Shown here: positions 8,269 through 17,581 of the stretch, piece by piece
How positions within the stretch are numbered: the stretch's first letter is position 1
Layout: each line of letters opens with the position of its first letter
NCBI GenBank assembly: GCA_013298545.1
Contig: JAAFIA010000032.1
Location: 13,892-49,739, forward strand
From: Bacteroidota bacterium
Lineage (GTDB): Bacteria; Bacteroidota; Bacteroidia; Palsa-965
DNA length: 35,848 bases
Direction: 5' to 3'
The notes under the pieces: generated by a model
Seen by the model: only the letters and a program-made list of their open reading frames with translations
What the model was told of the DNA's origin: nothing
Databases searched by the model: none
Program-made: the position numbers and the translations under genes

Positions 8269-10689
8269 ATGAGTAACGTAGCCGAAAAACAAGCACAACA
8301 AACGTCAGAGAAATTGCAGGAATTTCGTGCACTCGTTCTGGCCGATTACCGTGTGGCCAACGAGAGCCGTGAAACCAGTCTTACCGGACGCAAAGAAGTG
8401 CTTACCGGAAAAGCCAAATTTGGAATTTTTGGCGATGGCAAAGAAGTAGCACAACTCGCTATGGCCCGCGCTTTTCGCCTCGGCGATTTTCGCTCCGGTT
8501 ATTACCGCGATCAAACGTTTATGCTCGCAACGGGCAATCTGACCATTCAACAATGGTTTGCTCAACTCTACGCCCATACCGATATTGAAGCAGAACCTTC
8601 GTCTGCTGGTCGCCAAATGAATGGCCACTACGGAACACGCAGCATCAATCCCGATGGCTCGTGGAATGACCTTACCCAAATCAAAAATTCTTCTTCCGAT
8701 ATTTCGCCTACCGGCGGACAAATGCCACGTTTGCTGGGGCTTGCTTTGGCATCCAAACATTTTCGACACAACGAATTGTTACACGCTGCGGCCTACGCTA
8801 AGTTTTCGTCAAAAGGAAACGAAATTGCTTTTGGTACCATTGGCGATGCTTCTACTTCGGAAGGTTTATTCTGGGAAGCGCTCAATGCTGCGGGGGTGAT
8901 GCAAGTGCCTTTGCTCATGTCGGTTTGGGATGATGGCTATGGCATTTCTGTTCCGAAAAAATACCAAACCATCAAAGAAAGCATTTCCGAAGCACTTTCC
9001 GGATTTCAACGCACACCGGAGAAAAAAGGATTTGAAATTTTCAAAACACGCGGTTGGGATTATGCCCACTTAGTTGAAACATACGAGAAAGCCTCGAAAC
9101 TTTGTCGCGAAGAACATGTTCCTGTTTTGGTACACGTCGAAGAGGTATCGCAGCCGCAAGGCCATTCTACTTCTGGTTCACACGAACGTTACAAAAGCAA
9201 AGAACGTTTGCAATGGGAACAAGATTTCGACTGCATCAAAAAAATGCGCGAATGGATTTTGGCTACCGGAATTGCTACCGAAGCCGAACTCGAAACCATC
9301 GAAAACGAATCGAAAGAAAAAGTAAAGCAGGCGCGCCGCGCTGCGTGGGAAGCCTATCTCGCGCCATTGAAAAATGAACAACGCGATGCATTGGCAATGC
9401 TCGACGAATTGGCGCAGCAAAGCGATAATAGCGCATTCATTACCAAAGTGCGCAACGATTTGGCTGGACAAACAGAACCCATTCGCCGCGATATTTTTGG
9501 CGCACTCAAAACCGCGATGCGTTATACGCGCACCGAAAATTGTGCTGCAAAAACAAAAATCTCAACATGGCTTACTGAAAATACGGCGCGTAATTTTGAA
9601 CGGTACAGCGCAAAATTATACAGCGGAACAGCATTAAACGTCAATCCGCTTGCGCCAACATACGAAGCCGAAGACAAACAATGCGATGGCCGCGAAATTT
9701 TGCGCGACAATTTCGATTCCATTCTCGCACGTCATCCCGAAGTTGCCATTTTTGGCGAAGACTCTGGATTTATTGGCGGTGTGAATCAGGGTCTCGAAGG
9801 CTTGCAAAAAAAATACGGCGAGATTCGTGTCTTTGATACCGGAATCCGCGAAGCAACGATTCTCGGACAAGCCATTGGTATGGCCATGCGTGGCTTACGA
9901 CCCATTGCCGAAATTCAATACCTCGATTATTTACTGTACGCGCTGCAAATCATGAGCGATGATTTGTCAACCTTGCAATGGCGTACGATGGGCGGACAAA
10001 AAGCTCCCGTGATCATCCGCACACGTGGCCACCGCCTCGAAGGTGTTTGGCATTCGGGATCACCGATGGGTATGATTATTCATGCCTTGCGTGGTATGTA
10101 TGTGTGTGTGCCGCGCAACATGGTACAAGCCGCAGGATTCTACAACACCTTACTCCGTGGCGATGAACCCGGAATTATTGTTGAGCCGCTCAACAGCTAC
10201 CGCCTCAAAGAACGCACTCCAACCAACTGGGGCGATTTCTGTACACCACTTGGTGTTCCTGAAACACTGCGCGAAGGAACAGATGTAACCGTTGTAAGCT
10301 ATGGCCCAACTTTGCGTTTGGCCTTGGATGCTGCCCGTCAGTTGCAAGAAGCCAATATCTCAGTAGAGGTCATCGACGTGCAAACTTTATTGCCATTCGA
10401 TTTGAATCACCACATTGTCAAATCGCTTGCAAAAACCAACCGTGTACTTTTCTTAGACGAAGATGTACCGGGTGGAGCTTCGGCTTACATGATGCAACAA
10501 GTGCTCGAAGTGCAAGGCGGCTATCAATACCTCGATGCTGCGCCACGCACACTCGCCGCACAAGAACACCGTCCGGCCTACGGATCTGATGGCGATTATT
10601 TCAGCAAACCATCAACCGAAAATATCTACGATGCGATTTATGCCATGATGCACGAATCGAATCCCGTAAAATGGCCAGCACTTTATTAA
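8269..10689 (+). CDS. 2-oxoacid (probably branched-chain) dehydrogenase E1, alpha and beta subunits fused
   Basis: 806 residues. Residues about 45-430 are an E1-alpha (thiamine diphosphate) domain: YYRDQTFMLATG, GQMPRLLGLALASK, and the ThDP/Mg motif GDASTSEGLFWEALNAAG at 192-209. Residues about 475-806 are an E1-beta domain: VAIFGEDSGFIGGVNQG, FDTGIREATILGQAIGMAMRG, EIQYLDYLLYALQ, and the C-terminal transketolase fold VSYGPTLRLALDAA. Such fused E1 proteins of about 800 residues are typical of Bacteroidota and are usually annotated as branched-chain 2-oxoacid or pyruvate-type dehydrogenase E1. E2 and E3 are not in this window. It is monocistronic, ending in a clear terminator. Confidence 0.93.
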   Translation: MSNVAEKQAQQTSEKLQEFRALVLADYRVANESRETSLTGRKEVLTGKAKFGIFGDGKEVAQLAMARAFRLGDFRSGYYRDQTFMLATGNLTIQQWFAQLYAHTDIEAEPSSAGRQMNGHYGTRSINPDGSWNDLTQIKNSSSDISPTGGQMPRLLGLALASKHFRHNELLHAAAYAKFSSKGNEIAFGTIGDASTSEGLFWEALNAAGVMQVPLLMSVWDDGYGISVPKKYQTIKESISEALSGFQRTPEKKGFEIFKTRGWDYAHLVETYEKASKLCREEHVPVLVHVEEVSQPQGHSTSGSHERYKSKERLQWEQDFDCIKKMREWILATGIATEAELETIENESKEKVKQARRAAWEAYLAPLKNEQRDALAMLDELAQQSDNSAFITKVRNDLAGQTEPIRRDIFGALKTAMRYTRTENCAAKTKISTWLTENTARNFERYSAKLYSGTALNVNPLAPTYEAEDKQCDGREILRDNFDSILARHPEVAIFGEDSGFIGGVNQGLEGLQKKYGEIRVFDTGIREATILGQAIGMAMRGLRPIAEIQYLDYLLYALQIMSDDLSTLQWRTMGGQKAPVIIRTRGHRLEGVWHSGSPMGMIIHALRGMYVCVPRNMVQAAGFYNTLLRGDEPGIIVEPLNSYRLKERTPTNWGDFCTPLGVPETLREGTDVTVVSYGPTLRLALDAARQLQEANISVEVIDVQTLLPFDLNHHIVKSLAKTNRVLFLDEDVPGGASAYMMQQVLEVQGGYQYLDAAPRTLAAQEHRPAYGSDGDYFSKPSTENIYDAIYAMMHESNPVKWPALY

Positions 10690-10704
10690 TCAGATAAACA
10701 CAAC

Positions 10705-10739
10705 GGGCCGTCTTTTCTATCAGAAGACGGCCCTTTTTT
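10705..10739 (+). terminator. Rho-independent terminator after E1 gene
   Basis: A 10-bp GC-rich stem (GGGCCGTCTT, 10705-10714, with 10724-10733) with a 9-nt loop is followed by T6 (10734-10739), 15 bp after the E1 stop and just before murQ. Confidence 0.92.
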
Positions 10740-10748
10740 CTTCACACG

Positions 10749-11567
10749 ATGCAACGCATTACCGAATCCGAATCGCATTACAATAACTTGGAAACGATGT
10801 CAACAACCGAACTGTTGACATACATCAACGCCGAGGATAAAACCGTTCCACACGCCGTCGAAAAAGCCATTCCGCAACTCGAAGCCTTGGTTGAGGTTTG
10901 TGTGGAGCGCATGCAAAAAGGTGGGCGTTTGTTTTACCTCGGTGCTGGAACGAGCGGGCGTTTAGGAATTGTTGATGCGTCGGAATGTCCGCCCACGTAT
11001 GGCGTTGCTCATGGTTTGGTCAATGGCATCATTGCTGGCGGCGATCAAGCAATACGCAAAGCCGTAGAGTTTGCCGAAGACGACCGCATGGGTGGCTGGA
11101 ACGATTTGCAAGATTTTTTAGTGAATGAAAACGATGTGGTTGTGGGCATTGCGGCATCGGGCAGTACACCTTATGTCGTGGGTGCTTTGGAACAATGCAA
11201 CGCAGCCGGAATTGCAACGGGGTGTATTGTGTGCAATCCAGAAAGTCCGGTAGCGAAGACGGCGAAGTTTCCAGTAACGGTAGTTGTAGGTCCCGAATTT
11301 GTTACAGGAAGTACGCGCATGAAATCGGGTACCGCGCAAAAATTGGTCCTCAACATGCTTTCAACGACGATTATGATTCGGTTGGGGCGTATAAAAGGAA
11401 ATCGCATGGTTGATATGCAATTGAGCAACAACAAACTGATTGATCGCGGAACAAAAATGGTGATGGATGCTACTGGGTTGGGGTACGAGGCTGCGCAGGA
11501 ATTGTTGCAGGTGTGCGGGAGTGTGCGGGGGGCTGTGGAAAAATTTAGAACGATGAACGAAAAATGA
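10749..11567 (+). CDS. murQ: N-acetylmuramic acid 6-phosphate etherase
   Basis: 272 residues of the SIS-domain etherase family, which cleaves the lactyl ether of MurNAc 6-phosphate to GlcNAc 6-phosphate and D-lactate during cell-wall recycling. The hallmark segment LGAGTSGRLGIVDASECPPT is present. The catalytic acids equivalent to E. coli Glu83 and Glu114 are Glu79 (in ASECPP) and Glu110 (in AVEFAEDD). FVTGSTRMKSGTAQKLVLNML is the second SIS signature. It is about 25 residues shorter at the C-terminus than the E. coli enzyme. No MurNAc transporter or kinase gene is nearby. Its stop overlaps the next ATG by four bases. Confidence 0.95.
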   Translation: MQRITESESHYNNLETMSTTELLTYINAEDKTVPHAVEKAIPQLEALVEVCVERMQKGGRLFYLGAGTSGRLGIVDASECPPTYGVAHGLVNGIIAGGDQAIRKAVEFAEDDRMGGWNDLQDFLVNENDVVVGIAASGSTPYVVGALEQCNAAGIATGCIVCNPESPVAKTAKFPVTVVVGPEFVTGSTRMKSGTAQKLVLNMLSTTIMIRLGRIKGNRMVDMQLSNNKLIDRGTKMVMDATGLGYEAAQELLQVCGSVRGAVEKFRTMNEK

Positions 11568-12088
11568 AAATTGCTTTTGGACTGCATGTTGCTTTTTTGA
11601 GCGTATTTATTCTTGGTTGTGATGAGCGAAATGATTGGCGCGAAAATCAAGAGAAACTTTTAGCATGTTCGCGTACAGAAAATTTTAACGAAGCATTGAC
11701 CATTGCAAAAAAAGAACAGAAACCTATTCTAATTTATTTCTACGCACAAAGCGAACATTTTGACGATGCATGTATATTGAATGAGGAGATTGTAGGACAG
11801 TTAAATTCGTTCGTTTTTTCCGCACTTGAATTAGATTCTAAAAAGGCACTTACTCAGGAAATAAGTGATTCCCTTTTGCAAAATAATGATCTACACATCA
11901 CTACCCTTGGTCGATACAATGCTTATTTACAAGTAAACTATACGCACACCAATGCATGTAGAACACTTGCGCTCTTGAATCCAAACGGACAATTGCTTAA
12001 TCTTGCACCAGCTGATGTGTTTACTTCAAGGGCACGTTTTGAAGTGTATTTGAGGCAAGCGCTAAATGCGTATCAGACTAATTTGTAG
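11564..12088 (+). CDS. Putative lipoprotein with thioredoxin-like fold, no CXXC
   Basis: 174 residues. The signal peptide ends in a lipobox (FILGC-D at about 16-20). Residues 45-90 resemble the start of a thioredoxin-like domain of the DUF255/Thioredoxin_7 sort (EALTIAKKEQKPILIYFYA, then NEEIVGQLNSFVFSALELDSK). Where CXXC would stand the sequence is SEHFDDAC, so a disulfide oxidoreductase role is doubtful. It is translationally coupled to murQ by an ATGA overlap. Envelope location predicted; function unknown. Confidence 0.65.
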   Translation: MKIAFGLHVAFLSVFILGCDERNDWRENQEKLLACSRTENFNEALTIAKKEQKPILIYFYAQSEHFDDACILNEEIVGQLNSFVFSALELDSKKALTQEISDSLLQNNDLHITTLGRYNAYLQVNYTHTNACRTLALLNPNGQLLNLAPADVFTSRARFEVYLRQALNAYQTNL

Positions 12089-12099
12089 CCTTGAAAATT

Positions 12100-12510
12100 A
12101 TGTATTCCTGCAATTTTTGTGCACCCTTTCAAAAGGAGATTGTTGATTTAGATCAACAGAATCGCCAACAAGTCCTCCAATTATTTGATGAATTTCAATG
12201 GATCAAACTGTTGAATGATATGGAACGTGCTGGCGACGATCAAGAAATCTTTTATTCTCCTTCTGTTGGTGTGGTGCATACTGATCAACAGCACGAATTT
12301 TCGGCTTCTATTGTAGGAACGGAAAACGATTCAGAATTTTTGCTGATGTTTACACGTCCGAAACTAAAAAGTAGTTTCTTTGGACTGATAAAATCGGAAG
12401 ATAAAAGATACATGAGTGAAAAAACAGTTGCTACGCGCGAAGAAGCCCGTTTGTATTGGGTGATGGTGCTTGATGGCGACTGGGAAAAATTAGAAGCAGC
12501 ATTTGCATAA
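12100..12510 (+). CDS. Hypothetical protein
   Basis: 136 residues from the ATG at 12100 (an in-frame TTG lies nine bases upstream). The N-terminus has a CNFC pair (MYSCNFCAPF) that could bind a metal, but no partner cysteines follow. The remainder is a mixed alpha/beta sequence with an acidic C-terminus ending DGDWEKLEAAFA. No family recognised. It sits 11 bp after the lipoprotein gene and 2 bp before the next gene, in the murQ transcription unit. Confidence 0.6.
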   Translation: MYSCNFCAPFQKEIVDLDQQNRQQVLQLFDEFQWIKLLNDMERAGDDQEIFYSPSVGVVHTDQQHEFSASIVGTENDSEFLLMFTRPKLKSSFFGLIKSEDKRYMSEKTVATREEARLYWVMVLDGDWEKLEAAFA

Positions 12511-12512
12511 CC

Positions 12513-13079
12513 ATGCACGAACTCGAACCGTATTTCAACTGGCGGCATTTATATACAGCAGAAGAAGATCCGCGATCGCCGTTTTATGGCCGCGAATACA
12601 GTGAATTTGAATGCACCAATACCATTTACAATTATTACCTCCATCCACAATGGGATGAGTTTGGCTCACAAACGCTTTATCTCAAACTCTTGTTTTGCGA
12701 TTACGAAGAAAAGTATGCGATCATCGAATTGATTGGCGAGTGGAACGATTTGCTTTACAACGACATCATGATCCTCAAACGCGATTTTATGGAATTGTTG
12801 ATGAGCGAAGGCATTCAGTATTTTATTTTAATTGGTGAAAATGTGCTCAATTTTCATGGCGACGATGATTCCTATTACGAAGAATGGTTTGAAGAATTAG
12901 ATGAAGGATGGATTGCGATGCTCGATTTTCGTCCGCACGTACAGGCCGAAATGAAGCGCGCGCGTGTGGACTGGTATTGTGTTTGGGGCGGCGAACTCGA
13001 TGATTTGCCTTGGCGCACATTCAGCCCGTCGCAATTGTATTTGAAAGTAGCAGGGATTCTCAACCGCCGCTTGAATTAA
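12513..13079 (+). CDS. Hypothetical acidic protein
   Basis: 188 residues, very rich in Asp, Glu, Tyr and Trp (for example GDDDSYYEEWFEELDEGW around 120-135). No signal peptide or membrane segment. No family recognised; the composition and lack of low-complexity repeats suggest a folded soluble protein. It is the last gene of the murQ unit. Its stop codon overlaps the stop codon of the convergent phosphatase gene within a TTAA. Confidence 0.65.
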   Translation: MHELEPYFNWRHLYTAEEDPRSPFYGREYSEFECTNTIYNYYLHPQWDEFGSQTLYLKLLFCDYEEKYAIIELIGEWNDLLYNDIMILKRDFMELLMSEGIQYFILIGENVLNFHGDDDSYYEEWFEELDEGWIAMLDFRPHVQAEMKRARVDWYCVWGGELDDLPWRTFSPSQLYLKVAGILNRRLN

Positions 13080-15034
13080 GGAATACGAACGCCAATGACG
13101 AGTACATCGTCTAGTTGTTCCAAACTACCTTTCCACGCATGAAACGAATTTTGCAAGACCGCTTTTAAATCAGGAAGCGAAAGCGCAGCGTATGTTCGTA
13201 GCAAATCGTGGAGTTGACTGTATTTGAATTTTTTTCCTTTCGGGCCACCAAATTGATCTGCAAAACCATCGGTATAAGCAATCAGGATATCGCCCGATTG
13301 CAAAGGTGTTGTAAAGGTTTGAAACGCCATGTGTTCTTTGGGCGATTTTCCAATAGGCATTTTATCCGTTTCTAATTCATGCAGTATTCCGTTACGGATC
13401 AGCACCGGTTTGTTGTTGGCAGCCGCATAATTTACGGAGGAGAAATTTTTATCGAACGAAAATAAAATAGCGTCCATACCATCTTGCCCTGAATCAGACG
13501 AGAGTCTTTCGATGAGGCGTTGGCGCGTGAAATTAAACACATCTGCAGGATTAATACTTTCTTTTTCTGTGATGGCTTCGTTCAAAAATGATAAGTTGAG
13601 CAAACTGACAAATGCGCCCGGAACACCATGACCGGTGCTATCGCAAACCGCCAAGCTCAACCGATCGGCATGTTGATTGATCCAGTAAAAATCGCCACTG
13701 ACAATGTCGCGTGGTTGAAAAAGAATAAAGGCATCGGCAAAAAAATCGGTCAGTAATTTTTCGTTGGGCAACAAGGCATCTTGGATGCGTTTGGCGTAGT
13801 GAATGGAGTCGAGAATTTCTTTGTTTTTTCCTTGAATAATATCGCGTTGTGTAGAAATTTCGATGTTTGCTTTTTTCTTGATGCGGTAGCTTCGCCAAAC
13901 GAAGAAGAGTAAGATGCCGAGTAAAATAAATCCGATGATGCCTGAATAGAAGATAAACTGCTGACGTTCATCTTTGACTTTTTGTGCTGCTTTGGTTTGC
14001 GCTGTTTTGTTCTCGTAATCAACGCGAAGTTTTTCTTGAATACCAATTTTTAAGGCATCTTGTGCTTGCAAACTATCTTGCATTTTGTTGAATACTTCGT
14101 ACATCGCCAAGGCCTCGGCAGAACGATTTTCCGATTTGTAAATTTGGTAGAGCAGGGAAGTGGCATCGCGTAAATTTTCTGGATAGCCCGTGATTTTAGC
14201 ATATTCCAATGCTTTCAGCGCTTTTGTTTCAGCTTCGTTGTGTGCTAGTCTTTTAAAATCAATGCGAGCAAGTTGATAATACGATTCGGAAAGTGCTTTG
14301 TAATTTTCCTCCACGCTAGCAATCGCAATGCTTTGATTGAAATATTCTTGGGCAACAGGATAGTTTTTTTCAAGGAAATAAAGCTCTCCGATTTTGTTGT
14401 AAATTTTGGATAAGCCTGAATTGTGTTTCCTTTTTTGATATAAGGCCAACGCTGCAAAGAACTGATTTTTAGCTTCGATGTTGTTTTTGCGAAGCATATA
14501 AATATTCCCAATTGCCGCATAACTATTGGCTAAGGAAATTTCGTCATTTTGAGCGCTTAATTTTTGCGATTTTTTTAGAAAGTCAAGTGCCAAATCGTAA
14601 TCGCCAAGCATACTATACAAAGAACCGAGGTTGAGGTATGCCGTTGCTTCGCCATTCTTGTTGTTGCGCGCTTTATTCATTTCAACACATTCGTTGTAGA
14701 GCAAAACGGCGTTGTACAAATCGCCTTTGCGCTGACGTATAAATGCTGCATTGTTGAGTAGAACGCTGGTGTATTCCCAATAAGCAGAATCGCGTTGTTC
14801 GGCTGGAAATTTTCGTGCTATGCTTAACCCTTTTTCAAATTCCAATATCGCCGTATCGGGCGAAAAATTGTAGTAGGCTTCACCAATATACCCATGCAAC
14901 TCAATCTTGCGCGAAAGATCCTGCGTTTTGTTTAGCTGTTGTTTTAATGAATCGACACGTGATCGTTGCGCGTATGCAATGTGCGCAAAAACTATAACGC
15001 AGAAAAGTAAGCCATAGCGAATCCGATGTAACAT
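13076..15034 (-). CDS. TPR-containing SpoIIE-type serine phosphatase, membrane anchored
   Basis: 652 residues. Signal peptide at 1-22 (ending AYAQ). Residues about 45-330 form tetratricopeptide repeats (for example ATAYLNLGSLYSMLGDYDLAL), predicted periplasmic. One transmembrane helix lies at about 360-381. A cytoplasmic coiled linker is followed by a PP2C/SpoIIE domain at about 436-650, with metal-binding Asp448 (SGDFYW) and Asp465 (VCDSTGHGVPGA) and later DILIAYTDGFADQ. This design couples an extracytoplasmic protein-binding sensor to a phosphatase, common in Bacteroidota; the target (perhaps an anti-sigma antagonist) is not in the window. The gene is convergent with the previous one. Confidence 0.9.
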   Translation of the reverse strand: MLHRIRYGLLFCVIVFAHIAYAQRSRVDSLKQQLNKTQDLSRKIELHGYIGEAYYNFSPDTAILEFEKGLSIARKFPAEQRDSAYWEYTSVLLNNAAFIRQRKGDLYNAVLLYNECVEMNKARNNKNGEATAYLNLGSLYSMLGDYDLALDFLKKSQKLSAQNDEISLANSYAAIGNIYMLRKNNIEAKNQFFAALALYQKRKHNSGLSKIYNKIGELYFLEKNYPVAQEYFNQSIAIASVEENYKALSESYYQLARIDFKRLAHNEAETKALKALEYAKITGYPENLRDATSLLYQIYKSENRSAEALAMYEVFNKMQDSLQAQDALKIGIQEKLRVDYENKTAQTKAAQKVKDERQQFIFYSGIIGFILLGILLFFVWRSYRIKKKANIEISTQRDIIQGKNKEILDSIHYAKRIQDALLPNEKLLTDFFADAFILFQPRDIVSGDFYWINQHADRLSLAVCDSTGHGVPGAFVSLLNLSFLNEAITEKESINPADVFNFTRQRLIERLSSDSGQDGMDAILFSFDKNFSSVNYAAANNKPVLIRNGILHELETDKMPIGKSPKEHMAFQTFTTPLQSGDILIAYTDGFADQFGGPKGKKFKYSQLHDLLRTYAALSLPDLKAVLQNSFHAWKGSLEQLDDVLVIGVRIP

Positions 15035-15073
15035 CTATTCAAAGAAACAAAAATTAAGTGAAAAAAGAATCCT

Positions 15074-16972
15074 TTATGCTTCCATCAAATCTGCTAATTC
15101 CAACCAACGCATCGTTTTCTGTTCCAATTCTTTTTCCAATTTCGCAAACTTTTCAGCCGCATCGCGCAATTCGGCATGGTCTGATAAATGCGTCATTTTC
15201 TCCGTCAATGCCGCTTTCTCCGATTCGAGTGTTGGAATCTCTTTTTCGAGTTGCTCAAATTCATACTTCTCTTTAAACGATACTTTGCGTTTTGCCGCTG
15301 GGGCTTCCACTACAATTTCAGGCTCTGCAACAACAGGTTGTTTTTGTTGTCCTTGCTTTCGCAAAACTTTTTCTTCTTCCGTTTGCTTGGCGCGCCATTG
15401 TGTATAATTGCCTGGGAAATCGCGAATTTTTCCAGCACCTTCAAAGACAAATAGATGATCTACTAATTTATCCATGAAGTAACGATCGTGCGAAACAATC
15501 AAGCAACACCCCGGGAAATCAAATAAGAAATCTTCCAACACACCCAATGTCAGAATATCGAGATCGTTTGTAGGCTCATCGAGAATTAAGAAATTCGGAT
15601 TCTTCATCAAGACCGTCAATAAATACAAACGTCTGCGCTCGCCGCCACTCAATGTTGATACGAAACTATAATGCGTATGCGGCATAAATAGAAAGCGTTG
15701 CAACATCTGCGAAGCAGAAAGTTTGCTGCCATCAGCGAGCGGAAATACTTCGGCAATGTCTTTAATCACCTCAATCACCCGCTTGTCTTCCTGCATGATC
15801 AAGCCTTGTTGCGAATAGTACCCAAAGACAACTGTTTCGCCTGTTTGAATTTTTCCCGCATCAAATGGTTCTAATCCGAGCAAGATATTGAGCAGCGTCG
15901 ATTTTCCGGTGCCATTTTTTCCAACGATCCCAATTTTTTCGCCGCGTTTGAATGTATAATCAAAACCATCCAGAATAATTTGCTCACCAAAATTTTTACG
16001 CAAGCGAATCAACTCTAAAATTTTGCCACCCAGCCGCGTCATTTTTACTTGAAGCTGCAATTCTTCTTCCTTCTTTTTGCCTTTCGCTTTTTCGGCTACA
16101 TCGTCAAACGCATCTACACGCGATTTAGCTTTTGTTCCACGCGCCCGCGGCATTTTGCGTACCCATTCCAATTCGCGGCGATATAGATTTTTCGCTTTTT
16201 CAAGCGAAGCCGAGTCGGCCAATTCCCGTTCCGCTTTTTTCTCTAAGTAATACTCAAAGCCTCCGGCGTAATGATATATTTTTTGATTTTCTAGTTCGAT
16301 GATTCCGGTACAAATGCTATCCAAAAAATACCGATCGTGCGTAACCAACAAGAGTGTCATGTCGCGGCCCATCAACTCATTTTCGAGCCACTCAATCATG
16401 TCAATGTCCAAATGGTTTGTAGGCTCATCGAGAATCAATAATTCAGGTTGCGCCAACAGCACTTGTGCCAAAGCCAAGCGTTTGCGTTGTCCACCCGAAA
16501 GCGTTGCCACTTCTTGCGAAAAACGGGTAAAGCCAAGACGCGCCAAGGTTTGTTTGATGTCTGATTCAAAATTCCAAGCCTGCAATTCGTCCATGCGTTC
16601 CGAAGCGCGGTGCATTTGCTCTTGAGCAGCATCCGAAAAATCTTCTTGTGCCCGCTCCAAGGCTTTTTCATACTCGCGCACAGCAACAGATGCTGGTGTT
16701 TCGGCAACCAGTACCGCTTCGAGAATGGTCAACGATTCGTCAAAAACAGGTTCTTGCTCCAGAAATGAAATGCGCAAATCGCGACGAATGGCTACGTTCC
16801 CAGAATCGGGAACATCACGTCCGTAAAGAATATTCAACAACGACGATTTTCCTGCGCCATTACGCGCTACCAAAGCAATTTTTTCGCCACGTGCCAAGCC
16901 AAAACTAATGTCCTTAAACAAGACACGTTCGCCATACGATTTTGAAACGGATTCAACTGAAAGTAAATTCAC
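15074..16972 (-). CDS. ABC-F family ATPase (Uup-like)
   Basis: 632 residues with two ABC domains and no membrane segment. Domain 1: Walker A at 36-43 (ARNGAGKS, with Ala instead of the first Gly), signature LSGGQRKRLALAQ, Walker B LLILDEPTNHLD. Domain 2: GKNGTGKST, LSGGERRRLYLL, FLILDEPTNDLD. The linker is rich in Arg/Lys (MPRARGTKAKSRVDAF), and a C-terminal coiled coil at about 570-632 matches the Uup type, which binds nucleic acid or ribosomes. Proteins of this class act on the ribosome or on DNA structure rather than in transport. Tandem 16-bp repeats lie just upstream. Confidence 0.92.
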   Translation of the reverse strand: MNLLSVESVSKSYGERVLFKDISFGLARGEKIALVARNGAGKSSLLNILYGRDVPDSGNVAIRRDLRISFLEQEPVFDESLTILEAVLVAETPASVAVREYEKALERAQEDFSDAAQEQMHRASERMDELQAWNFESDIKQTLARLGFTRFSQEVATLSGGQRKRLALAQVLLAQPELLILDEPTNHLDIDMIEWLENELMGRDMTLLLVTHDRYFLDSICTGIIELENQKIYHYAGGFEYYLEKKAERELADSASLEKAKNLYRRELEWVRKMPRARGTKAKSRVDAFDDVAEKAKGKKKEEELQLQVKMTRLGGKILELIRLRKNFGEQIILDGFDYTFKRGEKIGIVGKNGTGKSTLLNILLGLEPFDAGKIQTGETVVFGYYSQQGLIMQEDKRVIEVIKDIAEVFPLADGSKLSASQMLQRFLFMPHTHYSFVSTLSGGERRRLYLLTVLMKNPNFLILDEPTNDLDILTLGVLEDFLFDFPGCCLIVSHDRYFMDKLVDHLFVFEGAGKIRDFPGNYTQWRAKQTEEEKVLRKQGQQKQPVVAEPEIVVEAPAAKRKVSFKEKYEFEQLEKEIPTLESEKAALTEKMTHLSDHAELRDAAEKFAKLEKELEQKTMRWLELADLMEA

Positions 16973-17007
16973 GCCGCGAAGATACCGATTTCCTTGGGGA
17001 ATTTTTT

Positions 17008-17071
17008 AATTGGTGAATTACTGAATTGGTGAATGATTGAATTGGTGAATGATTGAATTGGTGAATTGAGA
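17008..17071. repeat. Four tandem copies of a 16-bp unit
   Basis: AATTGGTGAATGATTG-like units lie at 17008-17023, 17024-17039, 17040-17055 and 17056-17071. Units 2 and 3 are identical; units 1 and 4 diverge at their 3' ends. The array lies between the end of the secretion operon (17084) and the start of the ABC-F gene (16972, minus strand), so it occupies the ABC-F upstream region. Confidence 0.9.
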
Positions 17072-17083
17072 GAATCGGTATTT

Positions 17084-17581
17084 TCACTTCCGCACTACGC
17101 GCACCTGCTTATTCCAAGAAAGTTGAATTGAGTCTTTCCACAATTTCAAAACCGTTACAGCTCCTGCTTTATCGCCGGGTTTTACAAAATGACTTTGCCC
17201 GTCAACATTTAAGAATCCAACCACTTTTTCTTCACCATTTCGTTTGATTAAACCGCTGTACGAAATTTCGGGCCAATGCAGAGGCGTTTCCACAGGCGCT
17301 TTTACCGTTACTACAGGTGCTACAACTGCTTTTGGCTTGGGCATTCCCGTTTGACCCGTATTGGCATGTGTTACGGCACCATCCAAAAACGGATCGCGGT
17401 AATTGGCCACAATGGGCAAACGCGCTGCGTCCACTTGATCGATCGCTATTGGTTTTTCGATTTGTGTTGCACCAGTATGTTCGTCTTGATCTTTCAATCC
17501 GACATAAATTTTCCATCCGATTGTTCCCCAAATAGCGAGTACAACGGGCAGCAACACATACATGCTTTTTTTAGACTTCAT
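17084..17581 (-). CDS. GspC/PilP-like inner-membrane component
   Basis: 165 residues. One N-terminal transmembrane helix (about 7-27), a periplasmic linker with a YRDPFL motif (as in many PilP/GspC-type proteins) and a Pro/Val-rich stretch. A C-terminal beta-rich domain (about 105-165: YSGLIKRNGEEKVVGFLNV, HFVKPGDKAG, QLSW) resembles the HR/PilP domain that contacts the secretin N-domains. It is the last gene of the minus operon, overlapping its neighbour by one base. The assignment rests on architecture and position more than on strong motifs. Confidence 0.6.
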   Translation of the reverse strand: MKSKKSMYVLLPVVLAIWGTIGWKIYVGLKDQDEHTGATQIEKPIAIDQVDAARLPIVANYRDPFLDGAVTHANTGQTGMPKPKAVVAPVVTVKAPVETPLHWPEISYSGLIKRNGEEKVVGFLNVDGQSHFVKPGDKAGAVTVLKLWKDSIQLSWNKQVRVVRK

